Source of the DNA: GAS188 sp035949255
Lineage (GTDB): Bacteria > Pseudomonadota > Alphaproteobacteria > Rhizobiales > Beijerinckiaceae
DNA length: 64,000 nt
NCBI GenBank assembly: GCA_035949255.1
Contig: DASZIL010000075.1
Span: 1-64,000 of the forward strand
Reading direction: 5' to 3'
Each line of letters begins with the position of its first letter. Position 1 is the first letter of the stretch. Below, one piece after another: positions 1 through 8,684 of the stretch. The notes beneath the pieces are model-generated. The model had not been told where the DNA came from. It saw only the letters and a list, made by a program, of their open reading frames with translations, and ran no database searches. Made by a program: the position numbers and the translations under genes.

Positions 1-1397
1 AGGAGATAGATTTCCGCCTTGGCGCCGACATCGACGCCCGCGGTCGGATCCTCGAAGACGTAGAGCTTCCCGGCAAGGTGCAACCAGCGCCCGACCACCG
101 CCTTCTGCTGATTGCCGCCCGACAAGAGCTCGATCGGAAGGTTGGGGTCGTTCGGCCGCAGGCCGACCCGCTGCCCCAATTCCAGCGAAGCTCGGTTTTC
201 GCGCCCTGATCCGAGCAGGGAAAAAAAACCCAATCCCGCGGCGACCGGGTTGAGGAACAGGTTCTCGCGCACCGTCAAATTGGACATGATGGATTCGCCT
301 GCCCGATCGGCGCAGACGAGGTTGACGCCCACGCTCATCGCCTCGCGCGGCGAGGTCGGGGCCATTCCTTTGCCATCGAGGTGAATGCTTCCGCTTGTGA
401 TGGGAAGAACACCGAAGAGTGCCCGACCAACGCTCTCCTGTCCCGCGCCGCGCAGGCCGACAAAACCCACGATCTCGCCCGCGTGGATTTCGCAATCGAC
501 CGGGCCGACCGCATCGACCATGAGACGATCGAGCACCAGCCGCGGCGAACCGCGGCGCTCAGCGGGGCGGCGAAAGACCTGTGAGGGCTCGCGTCCGACG
601 ATCAGCATGATCGCCTGGTCGGGAGTGGTCTCGGCCACGATGCGCTCACCCGCGACGCGCCCGTCGCGCAGCACCACCATCCGATCGGCGATCTCGAACA
701 CTTCGTCGAGCCGGTGCGAAACATAGACCATGCCGACACCGCGCGCTCGCAGCCGGCGCAAGGCCTCGAACAGGCGCGCCACCTCATCGGCCGGCAGGCT
801 CGCCGTCGGCTCGTCGAGCACCAGGATCTCGGCGTCGGCAGCAAGCGCCCGCGCGATCGCGACGAGCGACTTCTCGGTTCGGCTGAGATCCTGGATGCGC
901 AGGTCGGGATCGATCTCGGCACCCACCCTTTCGAGCGCTGAGGCCGCGCGCCCTCGCGCCGCCTCCCAATCGACGAGGCCGCGGCGCTTTGGGAAACCGA
1001 GAGTGAGGCAGATGTTCTCGGCGACGGTCATCCAATCGATCAAGCCGAGATCCTGATGGATGAAGGCGATGGGAAGTTTTCTGAGCGTCGTCGTCACGTC
1101 GACGCCCCGGAAAACCACGGTTCCGGCGTCGAGCGCATGGACGCCTGCGAGGATCTTGATCAAGGTCGACTTGCCCGCTCCGTTCTCACCGAGGAGCGCG
1201 AGGATCTCGCCCGCGTTCAGGCGCATGCCCACATCGTTGAGCGCCTGGGTCCCGCCGAATTGCTTCGATACGCCCCGCACGATCAGAAGGTCGGTGCCTG
1301 CCACAGCGCCGTCCGGCGGCGCGTCTTCACGCGGCGTGTCTTCACGCGATTCCTGGCTCGAGTCGGGCGCCGCAACGGCCCGCCGATCGACATCCAT
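1..1397 (-). CDS. Sugar ABC transporter ATP-binding protein (RbsA/MglA/XylG type), 3' end beyond window
   Basis: Reading the minus strand from an ATG at 1397 gives a double-cassette ATPase of the carbohydrate-importer class. The first cassette has a Walker A GENGAGKST, a signature-like LSRTEKS and a Walker B LVLDEPTASL. The second cassette follows about 220 residues later and shows LLSGGNQQKAVVGRW and FEDPTAGVD before the window edge cuts it off. The start is supported by GGGAGG about seven bases upstream. It would sit on the cytoplasmic face and energise uptake of a sugar or similar solute. Its permease and binding protein are not upstream here, so they would lie beyond the left edge. The substrate cannot be read. 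The family is certain; the C-terminus is missing only because of the window. Confidence 0.9.
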   Translation of the reverse strand, partial: MDVDRRAVAAPDSSQESREDTPREDAPPDGAVAGTDLLIVRGVSKQFGGTQALNDVGMRLNAGEILALLGENGAGKSTLIKILAGVHALDAGTVVFRGVDVTTTLRKLPIAFIHQDLGLIDWMTVAENICLTLGFPKRRGLVDWEAARGRAASALERVGAEIDPDLRIQDLSRTEKSLVAIARALAADAEILVLDEPTASLPADEVARLFEALRRLRARGVGMVYVSHRLDEVFEIADRMVVLRDGRVAGERIVAETTPDQAIMLIVGREPSQVFRRPAERRGSPRLVLDRLMVDAVGPVDCEIHAGEIVGFVGLRGAGQESVGRALFGVLPITSGSIHLDGKGMAPTSPREAMSVGVNLVCADRAGESIMSNLTVRENLFLNPVAAGLGFFSLLGSGRENRASLELGQRVGLRPNDPNLPIELLSGGNQQKAVVGRWLHLAGKLYVFEDPTAGVDVGAKAEIYL

Positions 1398-1623
1398 CGG
1401 AATTCCTCCCGCGGAACATCCCCCTCTGATCCGTCATCCCGCGTCGGTGAGCTCTTGTGAGTGGCGCTTGACGAGCACCGGCTCCGCGAGCGTCGGGCGG
1501 GCGATCATCGCGTGCGCCATTACGTAAATCAAGGGAAAGGTCGTGCGGGCTCGAAGCCGGTCTGGCCTGGCTTGGTGAGGCCGCAAGCTCCGGGCGTCTT
1601 CGGCGAGGCGGCTCGAGAAGAGT

Positions 1624-1866
1624 TTACCAGATCTTCTTCTGCCTCTGGCGAAAGAGCGCGAGCTCTTGCCGGAAAAGCTCGCGATCGGCAAAGCGCAGGG
1701 CCTGAAAGGCTTCAATGGCGACTAGCCGTTCGCGCGCGGCATTGGCGTCCCGCCCGCCGTTTTCGAGTTTCGCGATCAACTCGCGCTGGCGATGCATTTG
1801 CCGCTCGTTGAGGGTGATCTCGTGATCGACAAGCGCGAGATCCCGCTCCAGCCTCTTGCGGTCCAC
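1624..1866 (-). CDS. Small coiled-coil hypothetical protein
   Basis: This 80-residue protein is rich in Arg, Glu and Leu and looks like one long amphipathic helix or coiled coil; it ends in RQRQKKIW. I chose the GTG at 1866 because GGAGGAGG lies just upstream at a good distance. An ATG at 1893 is also open but would overlap the upstream ligase gene by 14 bases. It lies immediately downstream of the DNA ligase gene on the same strand and may be co-transcribed. I do not recognise a named family and assign no function. Confidence 0.6.
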   Translation of the reverse strand: MDRKRLERDLALVDHEITLNERQMHRQRELIAKLENGGRDANAARERLVAIEAFQALRFADRELFRQELALFRQRQKKIW

Positions 1867-1879
1867 CACGCCTCCTCCT

Positions 1880-2887
1880 TCAGCGACGCACATCCGAAGC
1901 GCGCTTGTCCTCCCTCAGCCCCTGATAGACGACGGCGCGCAGCAACCCGTCTTTCGTCCAGGTGAGGTAGGTGACCTCGGCGACGAGCTCAGGGCGAACC
2001 CAATGCACGCGCTTGAGCTCGAGCGGCGCGCCGAAGCGATTTTCCTTGGGCGGTGGCGCGGCGAGCGCCATGCGCTTCACCGCGAGCGGCCGCAGCCGCT
2101 CGTAGAGGCTCGCGAGCACAGGCTCGGTCATTCCGGTTCCGGCCCTGCCGGCATAAAGGAGGCGGCCGTCTTGCGTGTAATAACCGAGCAGCAGCGAGCC
2201 GAGATGAGGCCGCGTACCCTTGGGATCGGTCCAACCCACGATGACGAATTCTTCGCGGTTGAGGCATTTGCACTTGGCCCAAAGCCCCCGGTTGCCTGGC
2301 ACATAAGCGCTTTCCGCACGCTTCGAGACGATGCCCTCGACATTGAGCTCGCAAGCGGCGCGAAGGATCGCCTCGCCATCGCCCGCGAGATGCTCGTTGT
2401 AACGGATCGCGGGATCGGCGCCCTCAAGCAAGGCCTCTAGCCTCGATTTTCGCGCGACAAGCGGCTCGGCACGCCAATCCTCGCCATCGAGGTAGATCAG
2501 GTCGAAGGCAAAATAGACGAGGCCGGCGCTGCGCCCATCCGTGGCCGCTTGCATCCCGGCGAACGAGGTCAGGCCGTCCGGGCCTACCGCGCAGAGCTCG
2601 CCATCGAGATAGGCGCGTCTCGCCGGCAGCTTTCGAAGCGCCTTTGCGGTCGCCGCATAGCGCCCGGTCCAATCGAGCCCGGTGCGCGTCAGAAGCCGCG
2701 CCTCTCCATCCTGAAGGCGTGCGTGGATACGGTAGCCGTCGAGCTTGAGCTCATGCACCCAGGAACTGCCGCGCGGAGGGCTTTTCACCGCGAGGGCGAG
2801 CTGGGGCGCGACGAAGGATGGAAACGCGGCGCCCCGCGATCGCGCCGAAGAAACGGGCCGGGCCCGCCTATTTGCCGACCTCGCCAT
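1880..2887 (-). CDS. ATP-dependent DNA ligase, stand-alone LigD-type ligase domain
   Basis: The 335-residue protein has the nucleotidyltransferase ligase motifs in order: motif I ELKLDGYR with the lysine that is adenylylated, motif III FAFDLIYLDG, motif IV EGIVSKR and motif V WAKCKC. An OB-fold region follows (EFVIVGWTDPKG). This matches the ligase domain of bacterial LigD, which seals breaks in non-homologous end joining. The polymerase and phosphoesterase domains of full LigD are absent, as in many rhizobial stand-alone paralogues. No Ku gene is in the window. The first 35 residues are basic and Ser/Arg rich. Start is an ATG at 2887. Family assignment is firm; a role in end joining or base repair is inferred. 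Confidence 0.9.
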   Translation of the reverse strand: MARSANRRARPVSSARSRGAAFPSFVAPQLALAVKSPPRGSSWVHELKLDGYRIHARLQDGEARLLTRTGLDWTGRYAATAKALRKLPARRAYLDGELCAVGPDGLTSFAGMQAATDGRSAGLVYFAFDLIYLDGEDWRAEPLVARKSRLEALLEGADPAIRYNEHLAGDGEAILRAACELNVEGIVSKRAESAYVPGNRGLWAKCKCLNREEFVIVGWTDPKGTRPHLGSLLLGYYTQDGRLLYAGRAGTGMTEPVLASLYERLRPLAVKRMALAAPPPKENRFGAPLELKRVHWVRPELVAEVTYLTWTKDGLLRAVVYQGLREDKRASDVRR

Positions 2888-2957
2888 GGCTCGAACAATG
2901 ACACGCTGACCCCCGCGACGCGAATCCGGTCACCGCCCGGCGCTCCGCCAGCTCGGT

Positions 2958-3551
2958 TCATCGACCGTGATCAGAGGCCGAAAGCCGCGCAAAGGCACCA
3001 TAAGGATAAAGGGGGCGCGCGCGGCGCGCCGCAAGGTAGAAATGCCGATAGTAGCCGCCCCTCGCATGTCGTGATCCCGAAGGGACATGGCGGAAGAACC
3101 GCGGATCGCTCGGGGTGGGGACATCGGCGTCGGTGGATGGATCACGGAAGCCTTCCTCGTCCCGCGCCTCTGATTGCGCCGTGTCATTCGCCAAGACCGA
3201 AGCTGTCACCGGGCTCACATCATCGCCATCCCGAGCTCGCGGGCTCGGCATCGTCCCGGCGGCTATCATCGAATTCGATCCGCCCTCGTGAGGCCCGGGC
3301 GAGGTGGGATAGATCGGCGAAAGATCCCGATGACGATCCGGCAAACCGCTTCCACGCCCCGGGATCGATTGCCCGTCGAGTGTATCCGGCAAGATCACTC
3401 GAACCGCTCTCGGATGGGCGATGCCCTGCTCGTCGCCCCCTGGCCCGAGCTTCTCCTGCGCTCCACCCCGGGCAACCCAAGTGCCGATGGAGAACGCGAC
3501 CAAGGACGCGGTCGCGCAGAAGAGAAGAGAGTGGAACGCTCGGACTCGCAT
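2958..3551 (-). CDS. Hypothetical secreted or membrane-anchored protein
   Basis: The frame encodes 197 residues starting with a plausible signal sequence or anchor (positively charged start, then a hydrophobic run at about residues 7-25 ending near GTWVARG). The remainder is low-complexity, rich in Pro, Arg, Ser, Asp and His, with a C-terminal Arg/Tyr/His-rich stretch. I recognise no domain. It lies between the ligase gene and the divergent ureohydrolase gene. The opposite strand is also open across much of this interval, so coding status rests mainly on the signal-like N-terminus. Treat it as probable, not proven. Confidence 0.5.
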   Translation of the reverse strand: MRVRAFHSLLFCATASLVAFSIGTWVARGGAQEKLGPGGDEQGIAHPRAVRVILPDTLDGQSIPGRGSGLPDRHRDLSPIYPTSPGPHEGGSNSMIAAGTMPSPRARDGDDVSPVTASVLANDTAQSEARDEEGFRDPSTDADVPTPSDPRFFRHVPSGSRHARGGYYRHFYLAARRARPLYPYGAFARLSASDHGR

Positions 3552-3692
3552 GCGCCGGCTTTTCTCGGATGACCGATGTCTAAAGAACGGCGAGGCCGTG
3601 ACCGAAGTTCCAAAGCGTCAAGCATGGCTCACGTGATATTGCGTCGTGTCGTGCGACCTTGGAAAATCGGGATCGCCCCATAGGAGCCAGAC

Positions 3693-4640
3693 ATGCCCAG
3701 CCAGGAACAGGATATCGGAACAATGTTCGGCAGCCGCGACACCGGCACCTTCGTTGGCCTTCCCGCTTGTGGCGACCTCAACTCGGTCGAGGCTGGCATC
3801 GCCATCCTGGGCATCGGATGCGCCACGCCCTATCCAAGTGTCGGCGCCTATTGCGCCGAAGCACCGGCCGCGGTCCGCGCCGCCATGTCGCGCTATTCGG
3901 CGATGGCGTCGCATTATGATTTCGACCTCGACGGGCCTCTGCTCGGCCCGTCTCACAAACCCGTGGTCGATTGCGGCGACCTGGATGTCGACGAAGCCGA
4001 CGCTGCCGGAAATCGTCGCAACATCAAGGCGGCGATCTCGACCCTCGTTGACCGCGGCGCCACGCCCGTGGTGATCGGCGGGGATGATTCCGTGCCGATT
4101 CCCATGTTCCAGGCCTTCGAGGGGCGCGGCCGCTTCACCATCCTCCAGCTCGACGCCCATATCGACTTTCGCGACGAGGTCGACGGCGAACGCCTCGGCC
4201 TCTCGAGCACCATGCGGCGTGCCTCCGAGCTCCCCTTCATCGACCGCATCATCGCGGTCGGGCAAAGGGGCGTCGGCTCGGCACGGCCCACCGACCGCGA
4301 GGAGGCCCTGGCGCGCGGCGTCAATTTCATCTCGGCGCGCGAAATCCACGCGAAGGGCTTAAAGCCGGTGCTCGATCTCATCGTGCCCGCCACCGATGTG
4401 CTGGTGACCTTCGATTGCGATGTGCTCGACCCTTCGATCATGCCTTCCGTCATCGGCCGCGCGCCGGGCGGCTTGAGCTATTGGCAAGCGATCGAGCTCA
4501 TCGACGCCGTCGCCCAACGGGCGCGGATCGCTGCTTTCGATCTTGTCGAGCTCATGCCGACGCGGGACGTGTCGGGCTTAGGCGCGCTCACGGCCGGACG
4601 CATCCTCGCTTATGTGGTCGGTCGCCTGTCGCGTGCCTAA
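3693..4640 (+). CDS. Agmatinase/arginase-family ureohydrolase
   Basis: The 315-residue protein is a ureohydrolase, the family that splits guanidino compounds (arginine, agmatine, guanidinobutyrate) into urea and an amine with a binuclear manganese centre. The metal motifs DAHIDFRD (about residue 150) and FDCDVLDPSIMP (about residue 240) are complete. The first metal motif reads GGDDS where arginase and E. coli SpeB have GGDHS or GGEHS, so one histidine ligand is replaced by aspartate. Start is the ATG at 3693. The 3' end overlaps that of the convergent EcsC gene by four bases. A PuuB-like amine oxidase lies 1.1 kb downstream, which fits polyamine or guanidino catabolism. The exact substrate is not readable. 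Confidence 0.87.
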   Translation: MPSQEQDIGTMFGSRDTGTFVGLPACGDLNSVEAGIAILGIGCATPYPSVGAYCAEAPAAVRAAMSRYSAMASHYDFDLDGPLLGPSHKPVVDCGDLDVDEADAAGNRRNIKAAISTLVDRGATPVVIGGDDSVPIPMFQAFEGRGRFTILQLDAHIDFRDEVDGERLGLSSTMRRASELPFIDRIIAVGQRGVGSARPTDREEALARGVNFISAREIHAKGLKPVLDLIVPATDVLVTFDCDVLDPSIMPSVIGRAPGGLSYWQAIELIDAVAQRARIAAFDLVELMPTRDVSGLGALTAGRILAYVVGRLSRA

Positions 4641-5458
4641 AGGCCTTCGGAGAGCTTGATGCGCGCGTAGCTCGCGGCGACCAGGTCGTTGCCGTAAAGG
4701 CGCTGAAGCCTGCGAACGACGAAATGGCCCTTCGCCATCGCCTGGAAATGCGACATGAAGGCCGCGTTTATCGCCGCCCCGGCGATCGCACCCACGACCG
4801 GAACGGCTTGCGCCGCGAATTTCTGCGAGACGGCGACGCCGAAGCGCCGCGCGATGCTCGACATCACACGCGCGAAGACCGGAGCGCCCTCCTCGACGAA
4901 GCCGCGTTCCGCGAAATAGCGGCCGAGACTGGCAAGGGAATGGGCAAGCGTGGCCTTCACCGCGTAATAGCCTTCACCGGGCTTTTCCGTGCCCGTGCTC
5001 CCGCCGAGCGCCAGAACCTCGACGCAGGCGAGGACGCCTTCGGGAGTCGATAAATCTTCCCCCTCCGCCCGCGCGATATCCGCGATGGCATGCATCAAAA
5101 GGCTCGTCGTGACCGGCAATTCGGCGACGAGCGCCGGCAGGCCCAAGGCGCCTCCGGTCGCGCCGGCGAGCGTCGCCAACGCCTTGTGCCAGCGTCCGCT
5201 CTTGTCTCGCCAGCGCGAAAGGCTTGAGCTCAGCGCCAATTTGAGGGAGGCGCGCAGAGCCGATTGCGTCGCGAAAGAAGCCGCATCGCCGATCGCGCGC
5301 GGGAGAAGGCGATCGAAGAGGCCCGCCGATTTGCCGGCGAGCTGCGCAAAACGCGTCGCCAGGCTCTCCCGCTCGAGGCGCCGCACCGCCACGCGCAGCG
5401 CTTCGAGGTCCTCCGCCGCAAGCTCGCTTGGAACAATCTGTCCTTCGAGAGATGCCAC
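4637..5458 (-). CDS. EcsC family protein
   Basis: The 273 residues match the EcsC family: a charged N-terminal helix, a central Gly/Ala-rich hydrophobic region (LATLAGATGGALGLP and the LPVTTSLLMHAIADIARAEG stretch typical of the family), and a C-terminal AVPVVGAIAGAAINAAFM segment followed by YARIKLSEGL. The biochemical role of EcsC is unsettled; it was named from the Bacillus ecs locus and is thought to be membrane associated. The start is a GTG at 5458. The gene is convergent with the ureohydrolase and overlaps its end by four bases, so there is no room for a classical terminator between them. Confidence 0.85.
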   Translation of the reverse strand: MASLEGQIVPSELAAEDLEALRVAVRRLERESLATRFAQLAGKSAGLFDRLLPRAIGDAASFATQSALRASLKLALSSSLSRWRDKSGRWHKALATLAGATGGALGLPALVAELPVTTSLLMHAIADIARAEGEDLSTPEGVLACVEVLALGGSTGTEKPGEGYYAVKATLAHSLASLGRYFAERGFVEEGAPVFARVMSSIARRFGVAVSQKFAAQAVPVVGAIAGAAINAAFMSHFQAMAKGHFVVRRLQRLYGNDLVAASYARIKLSEGL

Positions 5459-5760
5459 CTTCCGCTCCGTCTCGCCTCATTCCTGAAACCAAACGCCCTC
5501 AACGTCCGGGAGTTGCGCTTTTGCCGGCTTTGCGTCGCCGGCGGGCAAGACATCTCAAATGGGATAAGCGGCGGGAATTTGCGAATCGGCAAGCCGAACA
5601 ATGCCGAACCTCGTGCGCAAGCTTTCAAACACCATCGCCAACATTTGCGCGAGGCCACACGGCCCCTTCCTTGACGCCGTCCGTGCCCTGGCGGCACTGT
5701 GCGCCCGCTGTCGCTTGAACGCCGATCTTCACCGAAGAGCACCGGGCGCCCCGCGACAAC
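5459..5760. other. Divergent intergenic region, no gene seen
   Basis: About 300 bases separate the EcsC gene from the divergent flavin oxidoreductase. I see no convincing coding frame, tRNA or repeat. It should carry both promoters, but I could not place them with confidence. Confidence 0.5.
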
Positions 5761-7080
5761 TTGCGCGTGAGGTCGCCCGTGAACGATTTTTCCGAAGCGG
5801 CAAAGCCGAGCTCATTCGGCCTGTGGAACGAGACGGCCGCGCCGCAGCCGAGCTTTCCCGAGCTGCGCGATGATTTCACCGCGGAGATGGCGGTCATCGG
5901 AGGCGGATATTGCGGCCTCTCCGCGGCGCTCCATCTTGCGGAAAGCGGGACCCAGCCCGTGCTTCTCGAAGCCGAGGAGCCGGGCTTCGGCGCCTCGGGC
6001 CGCAACGGCGGGCAGGTGATTGCCGGGTTGAAGCTCGATCCCGGCGAGATGGTCGCGAAATTCGGCCGCGAACGCGGCGACGCCTTGCACCGCTTCAGTG
6101 CCGGCACAGCCGACGTCGTCTTTTCGCTTGTCGAGCGCTTCCAGATCCAATGCGAGGCCCATCGCGACGGCTGGATTCAGGCGGCCTATGCGCCCAAGGT
6201 CAACGCCGCGATCGAGCGCCGGGCGGGCGAGCTCAAGGCACGCGGCGAGAACGTCGAGCACCTCGACAAGGCCCGCATGGCCGAGCTCATGGGCACGGAT
6301 TTCTATCGCGGCGGCATGCTCGATCGGCGTTCCGGCATGGTGCAGCCCTTCAGCTATGCGCGTGGCCTCGCGCGTGCCGCCGCCGCCTCGGGGGCGATGC
6401 TCTTCGGCAATTCGCGCGTGAAACGGCTCAGGCGCGAGGGCGATCATTGGCGTCTCGAGACTGCGAATGGCAGCGTGACCGCGAGAGAGGTTCTGCTCGC
6501 CACCAACGCCTATCTCGGCGACCTTCACCCGGCCTTGAAGACCGCGATGATCCCCGTCGCGAGCTATCAACTCGCGACCGATCCGCTGCCGCCCGAGCTC
6601 GACCGCGCCATCTTGCCGGCGCGCCTTCCCGTCTCGGACCTGATGCAGCTTGGCGTCTATTTTCGGCGTGACGACGAAGGCCGCTTCATCATCGGGGGGC
6701 GCGGCAGCTTCACGGAGCGCGAGCGGCCCGACCTTTTCGACCGCATTCGCGCCCATGCGCGCAAATTATTTCCGGCGCTCCGCGAGGTGGAGTTTCCGAT
6801 GCGCTGGGGCGGCAAGCTCGCGCTCACCTTCGACCATCTGCCTCGCCTCGTGACGCTCGAGCCCGGGCTGCACGCCGCCTATGGCTGCAATGGACGCGGC
6901 GTGGCGCTGCAAACACTGATGGGCAAGCTCGCCGCGGAACGTATGCGGGGCTTGCGCCACGACGATCTGCCGATCGCGACTTTGCCGCCGGCCCATTATC
7001 CCTTCCACGCGTTGCGCCTGCCCGCCATGATCTTGATCAGCAACATGCGCTCGCTCCGCGGGATCTTCGCGCGCGATTAG
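5761..7080 (+). CDS. FAD-dependent amine oxidoreductase (DAO family, PuuB-like)
   Basis: The protein has up to 439 residues, with a dinucleotide-binding fold starting AVIGGGYCGLSAALHLAESG (about residue 43) and the GASGRNGGQV motif typical of gamma-glutamylputrescine oxidase and related D-amino-acid-oxidase-like enzymes. The C-terminal GCNGRGVALQT segment is the usual FAD-contacting end. It probably oxidises a secondary or primary amine with oxygen. The start codon is ambiguous: TTG at 5761, GTG at 5767 or GTG at 5779 all precede the conserved region without a strong ribosome site. With the ureohydrolase at 3.7-4.6 kb it suggests polyamine or guanidino catabolism, which is an inference from proximity. 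Confidence 0.85.
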   Translation: MRVRSPVNDFSEAAKPSSFGLWNETAAPQPSFPELRDDFTAEMAVIGGGYCGLSAALHLAESGTQPVLLEAEEPGFGASGRNGGQVIAGLKLDPGEMVAKFGRERGDALHRFSAGTADVVFSLVERFQIQCEAHRDGWIQAAYAPKVNAAIERRAGELKARGENVEHLDKARMAELMGTDFYRGGMLDRRSGMVQPFSYARGLARAAAASGAMLFGNSRVKRLRREGDHWRLETANGSVTAREVLLATNAYLGDLHPALKTAMIPVASYQLATDPLPPELDRAILPARLPVSDLMQLGVYFRRDDEGRFIIGGRGSFTERERPDLFDRIRAHARKLFPALREVEFPMRWGGKLALTFDHLPRLVTLEPGLHAAYGCNGRGVALQTLMGKLAAERMRGLRHDDLPIATLPPAHYPFHALRLPAMILISNMRSLRGIFARD

Positions 7081-7125
7081 CCGGAACGCGCGTTGAGCCG
7101 CGGCCGCTTCGCGTAAATCCATCGT

Positions 7126-7230
7126 TCAACCCGCTAACAAAAACGCGGCTTGCTCTCCGGCCTTTCGCCCCAAGACGGTCGCGGTCAAGAGGCCGTTGCC
7201 CGAAAGATAGCCGGCGGCGGTCGAGCCCGA
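7126..7230 (-). pseudogene. C-terminal remnant of a FAD-dependent dehydrogenase
   Basis: Minus-strand translation gives about 33 residues ending in a stop. It contains AAGYLSGNGLLTATVLGRKA followed by GEQAAFLLAG. This pattern is the extreme C-terminus of the succinate dehydrogenase/fumarate reductase flavoprotein-like family (compare GYAAGIGMTIGSVFGRIAG at the end of tcuA in this window). No upstream flavoprotein sequence exists: the frame abuts the stop of the antitoxin remnant. It is therefore a fragment left by a rearrangement. Confidence 0.6.
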
Positions 7231-7410
7231 TCACGCCGCTTTTTTCTTGGTGGGTGCCCGGATCAGCACCTCGGCCGAAATACCGAGATGCTCGCGCAAG
7301 CGCCGGATCCTGCCGATCGATAGGCTGCGCTCAGCGATTCAGCACCTCGGCCACGCGCGTGCGCGTTCCGATCAGCGGCTCCAAATCCCTGCGCGAAAGA
7401 CCGCCGCCGT
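7231..7410 (-). pseudogene. Frameshifted HTH antitoxin remnant (COG5499-like, HigA type)
   Basis: In the minus strand one frame reads GGLSRRDLEPLIGTRTRVAE then VLNR and a stop at 7331. A one-base shift just there continues as ERSLSIGRIRRLREHLGIS then AEVLIRAPTKKKAA and a stop at 7231-7233. Joined, the two halves match the C-terminal helix-turn-helix of HigA-like antitoxins (EVLN-R followed by I-LREHLGI-AEVLI). The N-terminal half of the antitoxin and any toxin partner are absent. The combination of frameshift and truncation makes this a pseudogene. Confidence 0.72.
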
Positions 7411-7861
7411 AGAGAAAACGGTTTCGGGGCTTTGCCAGAGCGCTTTCCAATAACCAAGAGTCGCGAAGGTGATGCGTTTCGTTGGTAATTGAAACCACTT
7501 GTAGGTTTGCCTCTATGACGACAGAGAGACCCAACCAGGCTGGTTCATTTTGCAAGGGCGCGCTAGCGTTTTCGGATAACGCTTGATAGCCCTTTTGATG
7601 AAGGCGGAGTGTTCGACCTCTTCGCCCGTCGACGCGCCTACGCAGCACCTTGCTGTGCTTCGTTTTGTGTTTGGCGCCAACGCGTAACGAAGTCCGGTTC
7701 ACCACGGACATGACCGCTCTCCCTCTGTATGCCAGCACGGCGGAAGATGCGCTGTTCCCATAGCCTTGCCGATAGCCTTGGGCATTCGGAGGAGGCTACC
7801 AGCAATAGGTTCCCTTTAGGTCAAAGCCTATGATCTTTCCCGGCAGGTTTTGAGCCCGTCC

Positions 7862-8680
7862 TCAAGCCTTCGCCAACCGCGGGTCGAGCCTGTCGCGAAG
7901 CGCATCTCCGAGGAGGTTTAAGCCGAAGGCGAGAAGGAGAACGGCTAAGCCCGCGAAGACCGCGCTCCAGGGCGAGAGCATGAGGAAGTTGCGCCCTTCG
8001 GCGAGCATGAGGCCAAGCGAAGGCGTGGGCGGCTGCGCGCCCAGCCCGAGGAAGGAAAGCGACGCTTCGACCAGGATGGCGGAAGAGAGCAAAAGGCTCG
8101 TCTGCACCAGGATCACGGAGGCAAGGTTCGGCACCACATGGCGGACGAGGATCGCCAAGGGCGAAGCACCGATGGCGCGAGCGGCCTTCACATATTCGGC
8201 CTCGCAGATCACGAGCGCCGGCCCACGCAAAAGCCGTGCGAAGATGGGCGTGTAGATGATCGTGATGGCGATGGTGGAGCTCGTGGCGCGCGGACCGAGC
8301 ATGGCGATGATGCCGATCGCGAGCAGCATCACGGGAAAGGCGAAGATCACATCCATGATCCGCATCGCGAGGCGCTCGAACCACCCCTGAAGAAAAGCGG
8401 CCGCGACACCGATCGCGCCGCCGACACCAAGCGCGAAGCCGACCGCGAGCCCGCAATCGACGAGTGTGGCCCGGGTGCCGAAGAGGATACGCGCCAAGAC
8501 GTCGCGGCCGAGTTGATCGGTGCCGAGCCAATGCGCGGCGCTTGGCCCTTTGAGCCTGGCCGCGATGCTCTGAGCCAAGGGGTCGTAAGGGGCAATCCAG
8601 GGCGCGAAAAGCGCAAGCGCAAGCGTGACCGCGACCATGAGGACGGCCAAGGCAAGGACACGGTCATGGAAAAGTTTCAA
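7862..8680 (-). CDS. ABC transporter permease, DppC/OppC type
   Basis: This 272-residue inner-membrane permease has a first transmembrane segment (LAVLMVAVTLALALFAPWIA), then the family motif HWLGTDQLGRDVLARIL, and about five more segments. The permease-ATPase coupling loop lies around ARAIGASPLAILVRHVVPNL. It pairs with the DppB-type permease to import peptides, nickel or opine-like solutes. The start is a TTG at 8680, four bases after the stop of dppB, so the two are translationally close. No ATPase gene follows; downstream lies the debris zone. The substrate is unknown, though murQ next door suggests cell-wall peptides. Confidence 0.9.
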   Translation of the reverse strand: MKLFHDRVLALAVLMVAVTLALALFAPWIAPYDPLAQSIAARLKGPSAAHWLGTDQLGRDVLARILFGTRATLVDCGLAVGFALGVGGAIGVAAAFLQGWFERLAMRIMDVIFAFPVMLLAIGIIAMLGPRATSSTIAITIIYTPIFARLLRGPALVICEAEYVKAARAIGASPLAILVRHVVPNLASVILVQTSLLLSSAILVEASLSFLGLGAQPPTPSLGLMLAEGRNFLMLSPWSAVFAGLAVLLLAFGLNLLGDALRDRLDPRLAKA

Positions 8681-8684
8681 GCGC

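Larger units (their letters stand above)
7081..7861. other. Gene-debris zone of about 780 bases
   Basis: No intact gene is convincing here. The zone contains a flavoprotein C-terminal remnant (7126-7230), a frameshifted antitoxin remnant (7231-7410), and about 330 further bases that stay open on the minus strand (to 7738) but show no recognisable domain and look less GC-rich than the flanking genes. It directly follows the ABC importer that lacks ATPase genes, so a past deletion or insertion is a reasonable inference. Confidence 0.6.

Noticed and set aside
2549..3583. Plus-strand frame across the ligase 5' end and the secreted hypothetical gene
   Set aside because: Low-complexity Arg/Pro product with no start signals; the ligase on the other strand is certain. 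The status of the 2958-3551 gene remains less sure.
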